A DNA stretch of 41,886 bases. Source: Ruminococcus sp. (GTDB taxonomy: Bacteria; Bacillota; Clostridia; Oscillospirales; Ruminococcaceae). The stretch spans positions 1 to 41,886 of the forward strand of contig JAGCYM010000055.1 of NCBI GenBank assembly GCA_017960805.1, given 5' to 3'. Of the stretch, positions 23,978 to 32,564 are shown piece after piece; position 1 is the first letter of the stretch, and every line of letters starts with the position of its first letter. The translations under genes and the position numbers were made by a program. The notes beneath the pieces were generated by a model that saw only the letters and a list, made by a program, of their open reading frames with translations, was not told the DNA's origin and did not search any database.

Positions 23978-25582
23978 ATGTGTAAGAAATTATCACGATT
24001 TGCAGCACTAGCATTAACACTTCCACTTGTAGCAGCAACATTTGCAAGTTGTGGAGATGCTGAATCATCAATGGGAGATTATAAGACTGATTATAAGACA
24101 GAAAACCATGTAGTTTCTGAAGAATCAATTACCAATAGCAACACCAATAATAACTACCGTTCAACTAATGAAGAGTATAATCATTATGAAGAATCTGGCT
24201 TCATAGACCCAAATGTGGTTCCACTTTCAACTTTTTCTGCAGATGTGGACACTGCTTCATACGCAAATGCTCGTCGTATGCTCAATGAGCACAAGATGGT
24301 CGATGCTGATTCGGTACGAATAGAAGAGTATATTAACTATTTTGATTATAAGTATGCTGATCCAAAGGACGGAAACACCTTTGGTGAGTATGTTGAACTT
24401 GCAGATTGCCCATGGAATCCAGAGACAAAGCTAATGATGATAGGTTTGCAGGGAAAACGTATTGAACAGGATGAAATGCCTGCGTCCAACATTGTATTTC
24501 TAATTGATTCTTCAGGTTCTATGTCTTCATATAATAAGCTTCCGCTAGTTCAAACTGCATTTTCAATGCTTACAGATAATCTTACAGATAAGGATCGCAT
24601 TTCAATAGTGACATATGCCGGTTCCAGTGAAACTGTGTTAGAAGGTGCGAGTGGTGCAGACAAGGATGAGATAATTGAAGCTCTTGGTTCAATTATGGCT
24701 CATGGCGGAACAAACGGAGAAGGAGGTATTGAAACTGCGTACGAACTTGCAGAGGAATACTTTATTGAAGGTGGAAATAACCGTATTATTCTTGCTACTG
24801 ATGGTGATTTAAATATAGGAAAATGCTCAGAGAAAGAACTGACAAAACTAATTGAGAAAAAACGTGATAGTGGTGTATATTTGTCTGTTTTAGGTTTTGG
24901 AACAGGTAATCTAAAGGATAATAAGATGGAAGCGCTTGCTGACAACGGTAATGGCAATTATAACTATATTGATTCAGTTTCTGAAGCGCGTCGTGTTCTT
25001 GTTGAGGAGATGGGAGGCACGCTCTTTACTATAGCTAAGGATGTAAAGATTCAGGTTGAGTTCAATCCATCAACCGTCTCAGAATATCGTCTTGTTGGAT
25101 ATGAAAACAGGCTTATGAACGCTGAAGACTTTGTTGATGATACTAAAGATGCGGGAGAAGTTGGAGCAGGTCATTCAGTTACAGCGCTTTATGAAATCAA
25201 GCTTAACAAGCAACCAGCAAAAGCGACATACCGTGGAGTAGAACTCGAATTTGCTTCTGAGCATAAAGAATTAACAGATGCTTCAAGCGAAGAAGGAAGA
25301 GATGAGCTTATAAAGCTTTCCGTTGCATACAAGGATATTAATACGGAAGAAGAAGTATATTCTTCTAATCTTTATGGCTTTGAGAAGTATAATACAATCC
25401 CAACACAGGGAATAAAGCTCGCAGGAGCTGTTGCTGAGTTTGCGATGCTTCTGAAAGGTTCAGAGTATAAGGGGTTATCATCATTCGACTATATTATGAA
25501 TACCACACTCGCTATTGGCGGAAGCGATGAAAAGATAAATGAGCTTCGTGACCTTGCACAGAAAGCGTCATCAATCTATTAA
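23978..25582 (+). CDS. vWA-domain lipoprotein (YfbK-like)
   Basis: A 534-aa protein with a lipoprotein signal ending TFASC (Cys25). A Ser/Thr/Asn-rich linker, a short N-terminal domain (PLSTFSADVDTASYANARR, typical of the YfbK family), a vWA domain with MIDAS motif VFLIDSSGSM (about residues 172-181) and the family's C-terminal domain follow. It should be anchored to the outer face of the membrane and bind a partner through the metal site. Family members are widespread and their function is unclear. Single-gene transcript with its own promoter and terminator. Confidence 0.88.
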   Translation: MCKKLSRFAALALTLPLVAATFASCGDAESSMGDYKTDYKTENHVVSEESITNSNTNNNYRSTNEEYNHYEESGFIDPNVVPLSTFSADVDTASYANARRMLNEHKMVDADSVRIEEYINYFDYKYADPKDGNTFGEYVELADCPWNPETKLMMIGLQGKRIEQDEMPASNIVFLIDSSGSMSSYNKLPLVQTAFSMLTDNLTDKDRISIVTYAGSSETVLEGASGADKDEIIEALGSIMAHGGTNGEGGIETAYELAEEYFIEGGNNRIILATDGDLNIGKCSEKELTKLIEKKRDSGVYLSVLGFGTGNLKDNKMEALADNGNGNYNYIDSVSEARRVLVEEMGGTLFTIAKDVKIQVEFNPSTVSEYRLVGYENRLMNAEDFVDDTKDAGEVGAGHSVTALYEIKLNKQPAKATYRGVELEFASEHKELTDASSEEGRDELIKLSVAYKDINTEEEVYSSNLYGFEKYNTIPTQGIKLAGAVAEFAMLLKGSEYKGLSSFDYIMNTTLAIGGSDEKINELRDLAQKASSIY

Positions 25583-25607
25583 TGGAAATAAGTTTCTCTC
25601 TAACATA

Positions 25608-25642
25608 AGCTGGGCGTCCCATTAGGGACGTTCGGCTTTTTT
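25608..25642 (+). terminator. Terminator of the vWA lipoprotein gene
   Basis: A 13-bp stem with G-U pairs (25608-25620 with 25625-25637, 4-nt loop) followed by TTTTTT. Confidence 0.8.
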
Positions 25643-25648
25643 GCCATC

Positions 25649-25677
25649 TTGACACTGTAAGGACTTCGCGGTATAAT
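25649..25677 (+). promoter_or_regulatory. Promoter of the PP-loop ATPase gene
   Basis: Consensus TTGACA (25649-25654), 17-nt spacer, TATAAT (25672-25677), immediately after the preceding terminator. Confidence 0.9.
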
Positions 25678-25712
25678 CAGATATAAATCAAATTACACGG
25701 GGGATTCTAGTA

Positions 25713-26519
25713 GTGAACGATCGTATTAGCGATTCTATCGCTTATGAATTCGGCAGAAGCATATGGACAAAGTTTCGCCGAGGAGTGCGTGATTATGAGC
25801 TTATACTACCAGGTGATCGTATTGCAGTATGTATATCAGGCGGAAAGGATTCCATGCTCATGGCACAATGTATATCCCGCCTTAAAAAGAATCAAGAAAT
25901 TCCTTTTGAAGCAGAATATATAATAATGGATCCAGGATATACTGATGAGAATCTGAATCATATACTTGATAATACGGAGCGCCTTGGAATACCGGCTAAA
26001 GTTTTTTCTACACATATTTTTGAATCTGCAGAAAAAGAAAAAAAGCATCCGTGTTTTTTGTGTGCGAGATTGCGGCGTGGTTGGCTCTATAAAAAGGCAC
26101 AGGAGCTTGGTTGTAACAAGATAGCACTTGGGCATCATTTTGATGATGTTATAGAAACGATTCTTATGGGGATGCTTTATGGTTCACAAATGCAGACTAT
26201 GATGCCAAAACTGAAAAGCGAGAATTATGAAGGAGTGGAACTAATACGGCCGCTTTATCTTGTTCGTGAAGAAGATATTATTGCGTGGCGTGATTTCAAT
26301 GGCCTTGAGTTTATTCAATGTGCTTGCAAGGTGACAGAGAAAAAAGGTGAGGAAGCATCAAAACGGGCAGAGATAAAAGCCCTTATAAAACAGTTGAAGC
26401 AGACAAATCCTGCTGTGGAAATGAATATTTTCCGTAGCCCTGAGAATGTAAATCTGCGCAAATTAATATCTTATCATGATGGAGAAAAGCATCACCATTT
26501 TTTAGATGACTATATGTGA
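25713..26519 (+). CDS. PP-loop ATPase, TtcA-like tRNA thiolation family
   Basis: A 268-aa protein starting at GTG with GGGGGA upstream. The PP-loop SGGKDS (42-47) binds ATP. LGHHFDDVIETILMGMLYG is the second signature of TtcA/TilS-like enzymes. Cysteines in HPCFLCARL and QCACK could hold the Fe-S cluster and active sulfur of the TtcA family, which makes 2-thiocytidine in tRNA. The length is near the family norm. It lacks the extra TilS domain, so lysidine synthesis is unlikely. The exact modified nucleoside is not proven by sequence. Confidence 0.8.
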   Translation: MNDRISDSIAYEFGRSIWTKFRRGVRDYELILPGDRIAVCISGGKDSMLMAQCISRLKKNQEIPFEAEYIIMDPGYTDENLNHILDNTERLGIPAKVFSTHIFESAEKEKKHPCFLCARLRRGWLYKKAQELGCNKIALGHHFDDVIETILMGMLYGSQMQTMMPKLKSENYEGVELIRPLYLVREEDIIAWRDFNGLEFIQCACKVTEKKGEEASKRAEIKALIKQLKQTNPAVEMNIFRSPENVNLRKLISYHDGEKHHHFLDDYM

Positions 26520-26630
26520 AAATCTCAAACAAGCCATAAATGTGCAAGTTCCGTCATGATAAAAGATTGTTAAAAATAAGACGTTTTTTGTCTGTTTTTA
26601 CGATTTTAACATTATTTTCATGGATTCTGC

Positions 26631-26658
26631 TTGATATTTTCTGCTGACATGCTATAAT
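26631..26658 (+). promoter_or_regulatory. Promoter of the lactate/malate dehydrogenase gene
   Basis: TTGATA (26631-26636), 16-nt spacer, TATAAT (26653-26658). A TTGGAGG site precedes the ATG at 26705. Confidence 0.75.
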
Positions 26659-26704
26659 TATAATATACCACACTGCTATACGCAGTCGAATTGGAGGTCT
26701 TATT

Positions 26705-27652
26705 ATGGGAGATAATAAAGGCGGAACAAAGATAACTATACTTGGTGCAGGAAACGTAGGAGCGACAGTTGCTTATACTCTTGCTGTTGCAGGTACATGT
26801 ACTGATATTGTCCTCATAGATATAAACAAGGAAAAAGCTAAGGGCGAGGCTATGGATATTCGACAGGGAGTATCTTTTGGTCATAATGTTGAGATTAAGG
26901 ATGGCACATATGAAGATGCTGCTGATTCTGATATTGTAGTAGTAACTCTTGGACTTGCAAGAAAGCCTGGACAAACACGACTTGATCTTGCGCAAGCAAA
27001 TGTCAACATAATAAAGGATGTAATGCCACAGGTTGCACGTTGTGCACCAGATGCTATTTATGTTGTTGTTAGTAATCCTGTTGACGTTCTCACATATGCT
27101 ATTCTCAAGTGTACAAATCTCACGCCTTATCAGGTAATAGGTTCAGGAACAGCACTTGATACTTCTCGTCTGCGTTCAAGTATTGCTGACCACCTGGGCC
27201 TTAGTCCTAACAGTGTTCATGCATATGTTTTTGGTGAACACGGTGATTCTTCTTTCATTCCTTGGTCACTTACAAATATCGCAGGTAGTCCAATGGAGGA
27301 ATACTGCGCTGACCAGAATCATGCAGATATTGATGAAGACGAGATCATTGACGAAGTTAGAAAAGCGGGTGCCGAAGTCATAAAGAGGAAAGGCGCAACA
27401 TTCTATGCTATTGCGATGACAGTAAACAAGATTTGTGATTCTATCCTGCGTGATACAAATAACATCATGACAATATCATCACTTGTTCCAAATAGATATG
27501 GAATTAGCGATGTATGCCTTAGCTTGCCTTGTGTAATTGGCAGCGATGGTATCGGTAGAGAGGTATTCCCTAAACTCACTGAAGTTGAGGAAGAAAAGCT
27601 TCGTGAAAGTGCAAAGGCACTTAGAAGTGTTATTGATCAGCTTGAATTCTAA
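26705..27652 (+). CDS. L-lactate/malate dehydrogenase family protein
   Basis: A 315-aa NAD-dependent enzyme. Rossmann motif ILGAGNVGATVAY (about 12-24) with the NAD-selecting Asp in LIDINKEK. The substrate loop LARKPGQTRLDL carries Arg86 at the position that is Gln102 in lactate dehydrogenases and Arg102 in malate dehydrogenases, plus Arg92 (Arg109). LDTSRLR supplies Asp168 and Arg171, and GEHGDSS the catalytic His195 (classical numbering). Overall similarity is to LDH, and GATFYAIAM keeps the LDH-like Thr. The Arg therefore makes oxaloacetate/malate a serious alternative to pyruvate/lactate. Single-gene transcript with its own promoter and terminator. I leave out a gene symbol because ldh and mdh are both possible. 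Confidence 0.88.
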   Translation: MGDNKGGTKITILGAGNVGATVAYTLAVAGTCTDIVLIDINKEKAKGEAMDIRQGVSFGHNVEIKDGTYEDAADSDIVVVTLGLARKPGQTRLDLAQANVNIIKDVMPQVARCAPDAIYVVVSNPVDVLTYAILKCTNLTPYQVIGSGTALDTSRLRSSIADHLGLSPNSVHAYVFGEHGDSSFIPWSLTNIAGSPMEEYCADQNHADIDEDEIIDEVRKAGAEVIKRKGATFYAIAMTVNKICDSILRDTNNIMTISSLVPNRYGISDVCLSLPCVIGSDGIGREVFPKLTEVEEEKLRESAKALRSVIDQLEF

Positions 27653-27689
27653 GAGATAAACTTGGGCTGAGCTATAAAAACGAGCAAAG

Positions 27690-27720
27690 AGGCTCCCTTT
27701 TTTAAGGGAGCCTTTATGTA
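27690..27720 (+). terminator. Terminator of the dehydrogenase gene
   Basis: AGGCTCCC (27690-27697) pairs with GGGAGCCT (27706-27713), followed by TTATGTAAAT. Confidence 0.75.
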
Positions 27721-27858
27721 AATAAAGATATTCTCATAACGAGTTATATCATCAATTCTTATTGAAGCATAATAACTACCCTTGACGCTAAAAAGTATTA
27801 AGTCTCAGTTTGAGGACAAAGCGTGAAAGGGATGATCTTTTATGATTGGAGAAAGAAA

Positions 27859-29061
27859 ATGGGCCTTAACGATACACCTTCAGGCGAGAGAATACACATA
27901 GGCTTTTTCGGCAGAAGAAATGCCGGTAAATCGAGTCTAGTCAATGCAGTAACAGGGCAGGATCTTGCAGTAGTTTCAGATGTAAAGGGAACCACAACCG
28001 ATCCAGTTTATAAGGCAATGGAGCTATTGCCGTTAGGACCTGTTGAAATAATCGATACTCCCGGTTTTGATGATGAGGGAGTTCTTGGAGAGCTTAGAGT
28101 AAAAAAGACTCGTCAGATACTTGCAAAGACGGATATAGCAATTCTTGTAGTGGATGGAAGCACTGGAATTAGTGATTGTGACAAAGAACTGATTTCGCTA
28201 TTCAAAGAAAGGGAACTGCCATTTGTAATAGCATATAATAAGTCCGATATTGTTGAAACCCAATTATCTGGAGCGGCAGAGATATCAGTCAGTGCAGAAA
28301 AAGGAAGAAATATATATGAACTTAAGGAAATGATAGGAAGACTTGCGAAGAATACAGCTAATGAACGACGTATTATCGGAGATTTGATAAGTCATGGAGA
28401 CGTTATAGTATTGTGCACTCCAATTGACGGTTCTGCACCAAAAGGAAGAATGATACTTCCACAGGTCCAGACGCTTCGTGATATTCTTGACGCTGACGCC
28501 ATTCCTGTATTTGCAAAAGAAGGACAGCTTAATGAAGCTCTCTCAAAGCTTTCTGATCCTCCCCGAATGGTGGTTACAGATAGTCAGGTATTTGGAATGG
28601 TGAGCAAGATCGTTCCGGAAGAAGTCCCGTTAACTTCGTTTTCTATCCTTATGTCCAGATATAAGGGATTCCTTGAGTCAGCTGTCAGAGGAGCGGCTAA
28701 GATAAAAAAACTTCAAGATGGTGATATAGTACTCATATCTGAAGGGTGTACACATCATCGTCAGTGTGGTGACATTGGTGCTGTGAAACTTCCTGCGTTG
28801 CTGAAAAAGTTTACAGGAAAGGTTCTGAATATCGAATTGTCAAGTGGACGTGATTTTCCTGAGGACCTTTCAAAGTACTCTCTGATAATTCATTGTGGAG
28901 GATGTATGCTTAACGAGCGTGAGATGCTTCACAGAAGGAATACAGCCGAAGTATTTGGGGTCCCATTTACAAACTATGGAACTGCCATTGCATGCATGAA
29001 TGGAATCCTTAGACGAAGTTTAGAAATCTTTCCTGATCTTGCAAAGGAGATAGATGAATGA
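27859..29061 (+). CDS. hydF: [FeFe]-hydrogenase H-cluster maturation GTPase HydF
   Basis: A 400-aa protein starting MGLNDTPSGERIHIGFFG, the standard HydF N-terminus; GGAGA lies 6-8 nt before this ATG, so the GTG at 27823 is not the start. GTPase motifs: GRRNAGKSS (P-loop), TTTDPV (switch I), DTPGFDD, YNKSD. The C-terminal part has the Fe-S ligands CTHHRQCGD and HCGGCM (H...C-x2-C). HydF is the scaffold on which HydE and HydG assemble the 2Fe subcluster before delivery to hydrogenase HydA. Neither hydE nor hydG is in the window. The stop overlaps the next gene by 4 nt. Confidence 0.95.
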   Translation: MGLNDTPSGERIHIGFFGRRNAGKSSLVNAVTGQDLAVVSDVKGTTTDPVYKAMELLPLGPVEIIDTPGFDDEGVLGELRVKKTRQILAKTDIAILVVDGSTGISDCDKELISLFKERELPFVIAYNKSDIVETQLSGAAEISVSAEKGRNIYELKEMIGRLAKNTANERRIIGDLISHGDVIVLCTPIDGSAPKGRMILPQVQTLRDILDADAIPVFAKEGQLNEALSKLSDPPRMVVTDSQVFGMVSKIVPEEVPLTSFSILMSRYKGFLESAVRGAAKIKKLQDGDIVLISEGCTHHRQCGDIGAVKLPALLKKFTGKVLNIELSSGRDFPEDLSKYSLIIHCGGCMLNEREMLHRRNTAEVFGVPFTNYGTAIACMNGILRRSLEIFPDLAKEIDE

Positions 29062-29450
29062 AAAGGCGATTACCATATATAATTCTTTTTATTATTTTAG
29101 TAGCAGTTGAAGTATTAATTGCACTGACACAGCATGGAAACTTCATCAGATATTATGGTGGAGATATCATTGTAATGTGGGTTCTATATTGTTTTGTACA
29201 GGCAGTACTTGGAGGAAATAACAACCATTACCTAGTTAATATATGCTTGCTCGCATTTGCATTTGCTGTCGAATTCATTCAGATGTGGGGATTCGTAGAT
29301 AGATTCGGAATAGAGAACAGTTTTCTTCGCACACTTATAGGTACGAGTTTTGCTTTTGAGGATCTACTCAGCTATGTTGCAGGCACAGCTATTGCCTGTG
29401 CAGGAGTATTGGTTTACAATGTCATATGTAAGAAAAAAGAGGAAAAATGA
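29058..29450 (+). CDS. DUF2809-like membrane protein
   Basis: A 130-aa protein with four hydrophobic segments (about 5-22, 35-52, 58-75 and 100-122) and a basic C-terminus KKKEEK. The motifs GDIIVMWVLY and FVDRF-x11-GTSFAFEDLLSY fit the DUF2809 family, whose function is unknown. The ATGA overlap with hydF indicates co-translation; a functional tie to hydrogenase maturation is not established. Confidence 0.75.
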   Translation: MKRRLPYIILFIILVAVEVLIALTQHGNFIRYYGGDIIVMWVLYCFVQAVLGGNNNHYLVNICLLAFAFAVEFIQMWGFVDRFGIENSFLRTLIGTSFAFEDLLSYVAGTAIACAGVLVYNVICKKKEEK

Positions 29451-29460
29451 AATTATTCAT

Positions 29461-29495
29461 GGGGATGCTTTGTATGCTATCCCCTTTAATTTTGC
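29461..29495 (+). terminator. Probable terminator after hydF and the DUF2809-like gene
   Basis: GGGGAT (29461-29466) pairs with ATCCCC (29479-29484), followed by TTTAATTTTG. Confidence 0.55.
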
Positions 29496-29586
29496 GCATA
29501 ATATGCATTCTAAAACGGATATTATGAATAAATATGCAGCAATTGAGGAATATTGCTGATTGAAATGAATATTTATTCAAAAAGGG

Positions 29587-29614
29587 TTGACAACACAAAA
29601 CAGTGTAGTATAAT
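29587..29614 (+). promoter_or_regulatory. Promoter of the arginine cluster (argG)
   Basis: Consensus TTGACA (29587-29592), 16-nt spacer, TATAAT (29609-29614). Confidence 0.88.
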
Positions 29615-29633
29615 ATTAATATCACGATTTTTC

Positions 29634-29655
29634 ACGCTGGTAACAGCGTTTTAAT
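29634..29655 (+). promoter_or_regulatory. Hairpin in the argG 5' leader
   Basis: ACGCTG (29634-29639) and CAGCGT (29644-29649) close a GTAA tetraloop, followed by TTTAATTTC and then the AGGAGG site. It may be a weak attenuator or an mRNA-stabilising hairpin next to the ribosome binding site. Confidence 0.4.
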
Positions 29656-29672
29656 TTCAGGAGGTATTTATC

Positions 29673-30904
29673 ATGGCTAAAAAAGAAGTAAAAAAAGTAG
29701 TCCTTGCTTATTCAGGTGGTCTTGACACATCCATCATCATTCCGTGGCTCAAGGAAAACTACAACAATCCAGAGATAATTGCTGTTTCTGGTGACGTTGG
29801 ACAGGGCACAGAGCTTGATGGCCTTGAGGAAAAGGCTATAAAACAGGTGCTTCCAAACTCATAATTGCTGATCTAAAGGAAGAGTTTATTCAGGATTATG
29901 TTTATCCAACTGTTCAGGCAGGTGCTATCTACGAGAATAGATATATGCTCGGTACTTCTTTTGCGCGTCCTATTATCGCAAAGCGTATTGCTGAGATTGC
30001 TATTGCTGAGGGCGCTGATGCTATCTGTCACGGCTGTACAGGTAAGGGTAACGATCAGGTTCGTTTCGAACTTGCTATAAAGGCTTTTGCTCCCGAGATG
30101 ACAATAATTGCTCCTTGGAGAGAATGGGATATTAAGTCTCGTGACCAGGAAATCGATTATGCAGAGGCTCACAATATTCCTCTTAAGATTAGCCGAGAGA
30201 CAAACTATTCTAAGGACAAGAACATCTGGCACCTTTCACATGAGGGCCTTGATCTTGAGAATCCAGCTAATGAGCCTCAGTATGAAAAGAAGGGATTCCT
30301 TGAAATGGGCGTTTCTCCAATCGACGCTCCCGACAAGCCTACATATATTACAATTCACTTTGAAAAGGGTGTTCCTACTCAGCTCGATGGAAAGACACTT
30401 AACGGCGTTGAAATGGTAAGTGCACTCAACAAGCTGGGCGGTGAGAATGGTATCGGTCTTGCCGATCTTGTTGAGAATCGTCTTGTTGGTATGAAGTCAA
30501 GAGGCGTTTATGAGACTCCTGGCGGTGCAATACTCTATCATGCTCATGAAGTCCTTGAGACAATAACTCTTGATAAGGAAACAGCTCGTATCAAACAGTA
30601 CCTTGGCATAAAGTTCGCTGATATCGTATACAATGGCCAGTGGTTCACACCGCTTCGTGAGGCTCTCAGTGCTTTCGTTACAGAAACTCAGAAGAACGTT
30701 ACAGGCGATGTAAAGCTCAAGCTCTACAAGGGCAACATAATCAACGCAGGAGTAACATCACCCTACACTCTCTATGATGAGGAAGTTGCTACCTTCGACG
30801 AGGACGAGGTTTACAATCAGGCTGACGCTGCAGGATTCATCAACCTCTTCGGTCTCCCGATAAAAGTTAAGGCTCAGCTCGACAAGAAGAGAAACAACAA
30901 GTAA
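29673..30904 (+). pseudogene. argG: Argininosuccinate synthase, split by a single-base frameshift
   Basis: ArgG joins citrulline and aspartate with ATP to argininosuccinate. The first frame (29673-29864) gives [20 protein letters not shown] (ATP-binding loop) to GLEEKAIK and then runs off into a short false end. The correct continuation ([15 protein letters not shown]...) is in the next frame and runs to 30904. Adding one A to the A4 run at 29840-29843 restores a normal protein of about 410 residues, including [21 protein letters not shown] and the TINGVEMV-like region NGVEMVSAL. Everything else is well conserved, so this is either a very recent mutation or a homopolymer sequencing error. Promoter and AGGAGG site are intact. 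Confidence 0.93.
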
Positions 30905-30947
30905 TACTCGGGAAAGAAACGGATATAAAGGATAATTGGGAAATAAA

Positions 30948-32033
30948 ATGAAAAAGATAATCGCTGTACTTGCACTCATCAGTGTTGCCGCTTCTGCTGT
31001 AAGCTGCGGTGCAAAGGAAGATGATACCGATATTAAGAAGCCTAATCAGCCCACAACGGCGGCAAAGGTCACCGAGGCTGAGACAGAGGCTGAAAAAGAG
31101 TCCGAGCCCGAGACTGAGGAGCCCACGCTTTCGACTGAGGAGCTTCAGAAGATCAAAGACAAGGATATGGCATATCTCGAAAACATCGAGGTCAGCTTGC
31201 TTGATTACTATGTTGGCACTCCCAAGGAGGCTGCCATAGATGCCGACGACAGCGACAAAGCTACCGTTATAACAGTCGGTGTCAATTTCAATGCACGCAA
31301 CCTTGATGAGCTTGATTCTATGTCTCTTACGATGGACGGGGAGAAGCTCCACACCAATACGGTCTCTACCGCATGGGCGGCAAAGGATAAGGACGGTGAG
31401 CTGTGGGGCATATACCGCTTCAGAATAGAGGGCGAGTATGCTCAGGAGGATGTAAAGGTAAGATTATGGTATGCTGACGAATACAAAGTCATTCGTGAGG
31501 TCAATCTCGATACAGAAAGTGACTTTGAGCCCTTCATGGAGAATATGTGCTGGTATGAGGATTCTACTTCTGAAGAAGCTGTGGACGGGAAGATAAAGCA
31601 CCCATACATCTTCAAGATCAACGACAGATACTGCATTTATGAGTCGTATCACGAAACTCCTCCGTGGGGCGAAGAAGATGAGTATGGATACTATGATCAG
31701 ACGTATGCGATAACACCTCTTGAAGGACCGTTTGGCGCGGTTCTTCAAGAGGACGATGTCGAAGTGAAGGCTGAAAATGTAAAGCCTTTCACATATTCCA
31801 AGTTTATCAGCCTCAGAAACAGCCATGTTGGACAGTATGTCACTTGCTATATCTGCTGCAAATGGGACGGCGTAGCCGACTGGGATAATATGACTGATGC
31901 GGAGAGAATGGGTACGTATAATGCACAGGCTCTGTACTATAAATGTGTCGATCTTCAGAGCTACATCACGAACCTTGTCATACACAACTGCGAAGGCGGA
32001 GACTTCAAGATAAGCTGCGCTATACCCGAATAA
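30948..32033 (+). CDS. Putative lipoprotein of unknown function
   Basis: A 361-aa protein starting at ATG 30948 (a TTG at 30936 is less likely). Lipoprotein signal MKKIIAVLALISVAASAVSC with lipobox Cys20. A Thr/Glu-rich linker (about 30-65) and a globular domain rich in Trp and Tyr with no family I recognise follow. Codon use is clearly more GC-rich than in argG's and argH's surroundings. It lies 43 nt after argG and is followed by a 9-bp GC-rich stem, so it may be a guest in the arginine cluster rather than part of the pathway. Confidence 0.75.
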   Translation: MKKIIAVLALISVAASAVSCGAKEDDTDIKKPNQPTTAAKVTEAETEAEKESEPETEEPTLSTEELQKIKDKDMAYLENIEVSLLDYYVGTPKEAAIDADDSDKATVITVGVNFNARNLDELDSMSLTMDGEKLHTNTVSTAWAAKDKDGELWGIYRFRIEGEYAQEDVKVRLWYADEYKVIREVNLDTESDFEPFMENMCWYEDSTSEEAVDGKIKHPYIFKINDRYCIYESYHETPPWGEEDEYGYYDQTYAITPLEGPFGAVLQEDDVEVKAENVKPFTYSKFISLRNSHVGQYVTCYICCKWDGVADWDNMTDAERMGTYNAQALYYKCVDLQSYITNLVIHNCEGGDFKISCAIPE

Positions 32034-32038
32034 TACCG

Positions 32039-32065
32039 ACAGGCAGGGGCGAACCTCCTGCCTGT
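32039..32065 (+). repeat. GC-rich hairpin after the lipoprotein gene
   Basis: ACAGGCAGG (32039-32047) pairs with CCTGCCTGT (32057-32065), followed by TATAATTCATAAT, with no clear T-run. It could be a partial terminator or processing site. Confidence 0.45.
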
Positions 32066-32109
32066 TATAATTCATAATAAATGCGGATATCGCGGAGATT
32101 AGGTGTACT

Positions 32110-32553
32110 ATGGATAAGTTTATGAAAATAGCCATTTCCGAAGCACGAAAAGGGATTTCAGCCGGTCATGGAGGACCTTTTGGTTGTGTTATAGTTAAGG
32201 ATGGTAAAATAGTTGGTAAAGGACATAACGAGGTCGTTAAGCGCAATGATCCGACATGTCATGGTGAAGTTATGGCTATACGCGACGCTTGTAAGAATAT
32301 AGGCTCATTTGATCTTAGTGGTTGCGATTTGTATACAACAGCTGAACCTTGCCCTATGTGTGCGGGTGCGATTATGTGGGCAAATATAAAAAAAGTTTGG
32401 TATGGCTGCAATATTGCTGATACTGATAGCATAGGTTTTCGCGATAAGCAGTTTTATGAAGCTCCAGAAGATATCTCTGAAGAACTTGATAGAGAAGAGT
32501 GTCTGGAAGTATTTAAAGAATATAAGAATATAAAAGGAAAACAGCATTATTAA
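32110..32553 (+). CDS. Nucleoside/guanine deaminase-like protein (CMP/dCMP deaminase fold)
   Basis: A 147-aa cytidine deaminase-fold enzyme. Zinc ligands and catalytic Glu are in CHGEVMAIRDA (H-x-E) and EPCPMCAGAI (P-C-x2-C). The sequence GGPFGCVIVKDGKIVGKGHN and the C-terminal FRDKQFYE point to guanine deaminases of the GuaD type (guanine to xanthine) rather than the tRNA adenosine deaminase TadA. It lies 12 nt before argH, so it is likely co-transcribed with argH, although it has no role in arginine synthesis. Confidence 0.85.
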   Translation: MDKFMKIAISEARKGISAGHGGPFGCVIVKDGKIVGKGHNEVVKRNDPTCHGEVMAIRDACKNIGSFDLSGCDLYTTAEPCPMCAGAIMWANIKKVWYGCNIADTDSIGFRDKQFYEAPEDISEELDREECLEVFKEYKNIKGKQHY

Positions 32554-32564
32554 GGAGAATAACT

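Noticed and set aside
29820-29880. Programmed frameshifting in argG
   Set aside because: The site has only A4 with no slippery heptamer or downstream pseudoknot, and argG is not known to use frameshifting; mutation or sequencing error is simpler.
29945-30904. Separate gene starting at 29945
   Set aside because: It is the downstream part of argG in a shifted frame; the ATG is internal ([10 protein letters not shown] motif) and not preceded by a ribosome binding site.
31464-32135. 223-codon open frame on the minus strand over the lipoprotein gene
   Set aside because: It is antisense to a gene with a good signal peptide and start; no independent promoter or family match.
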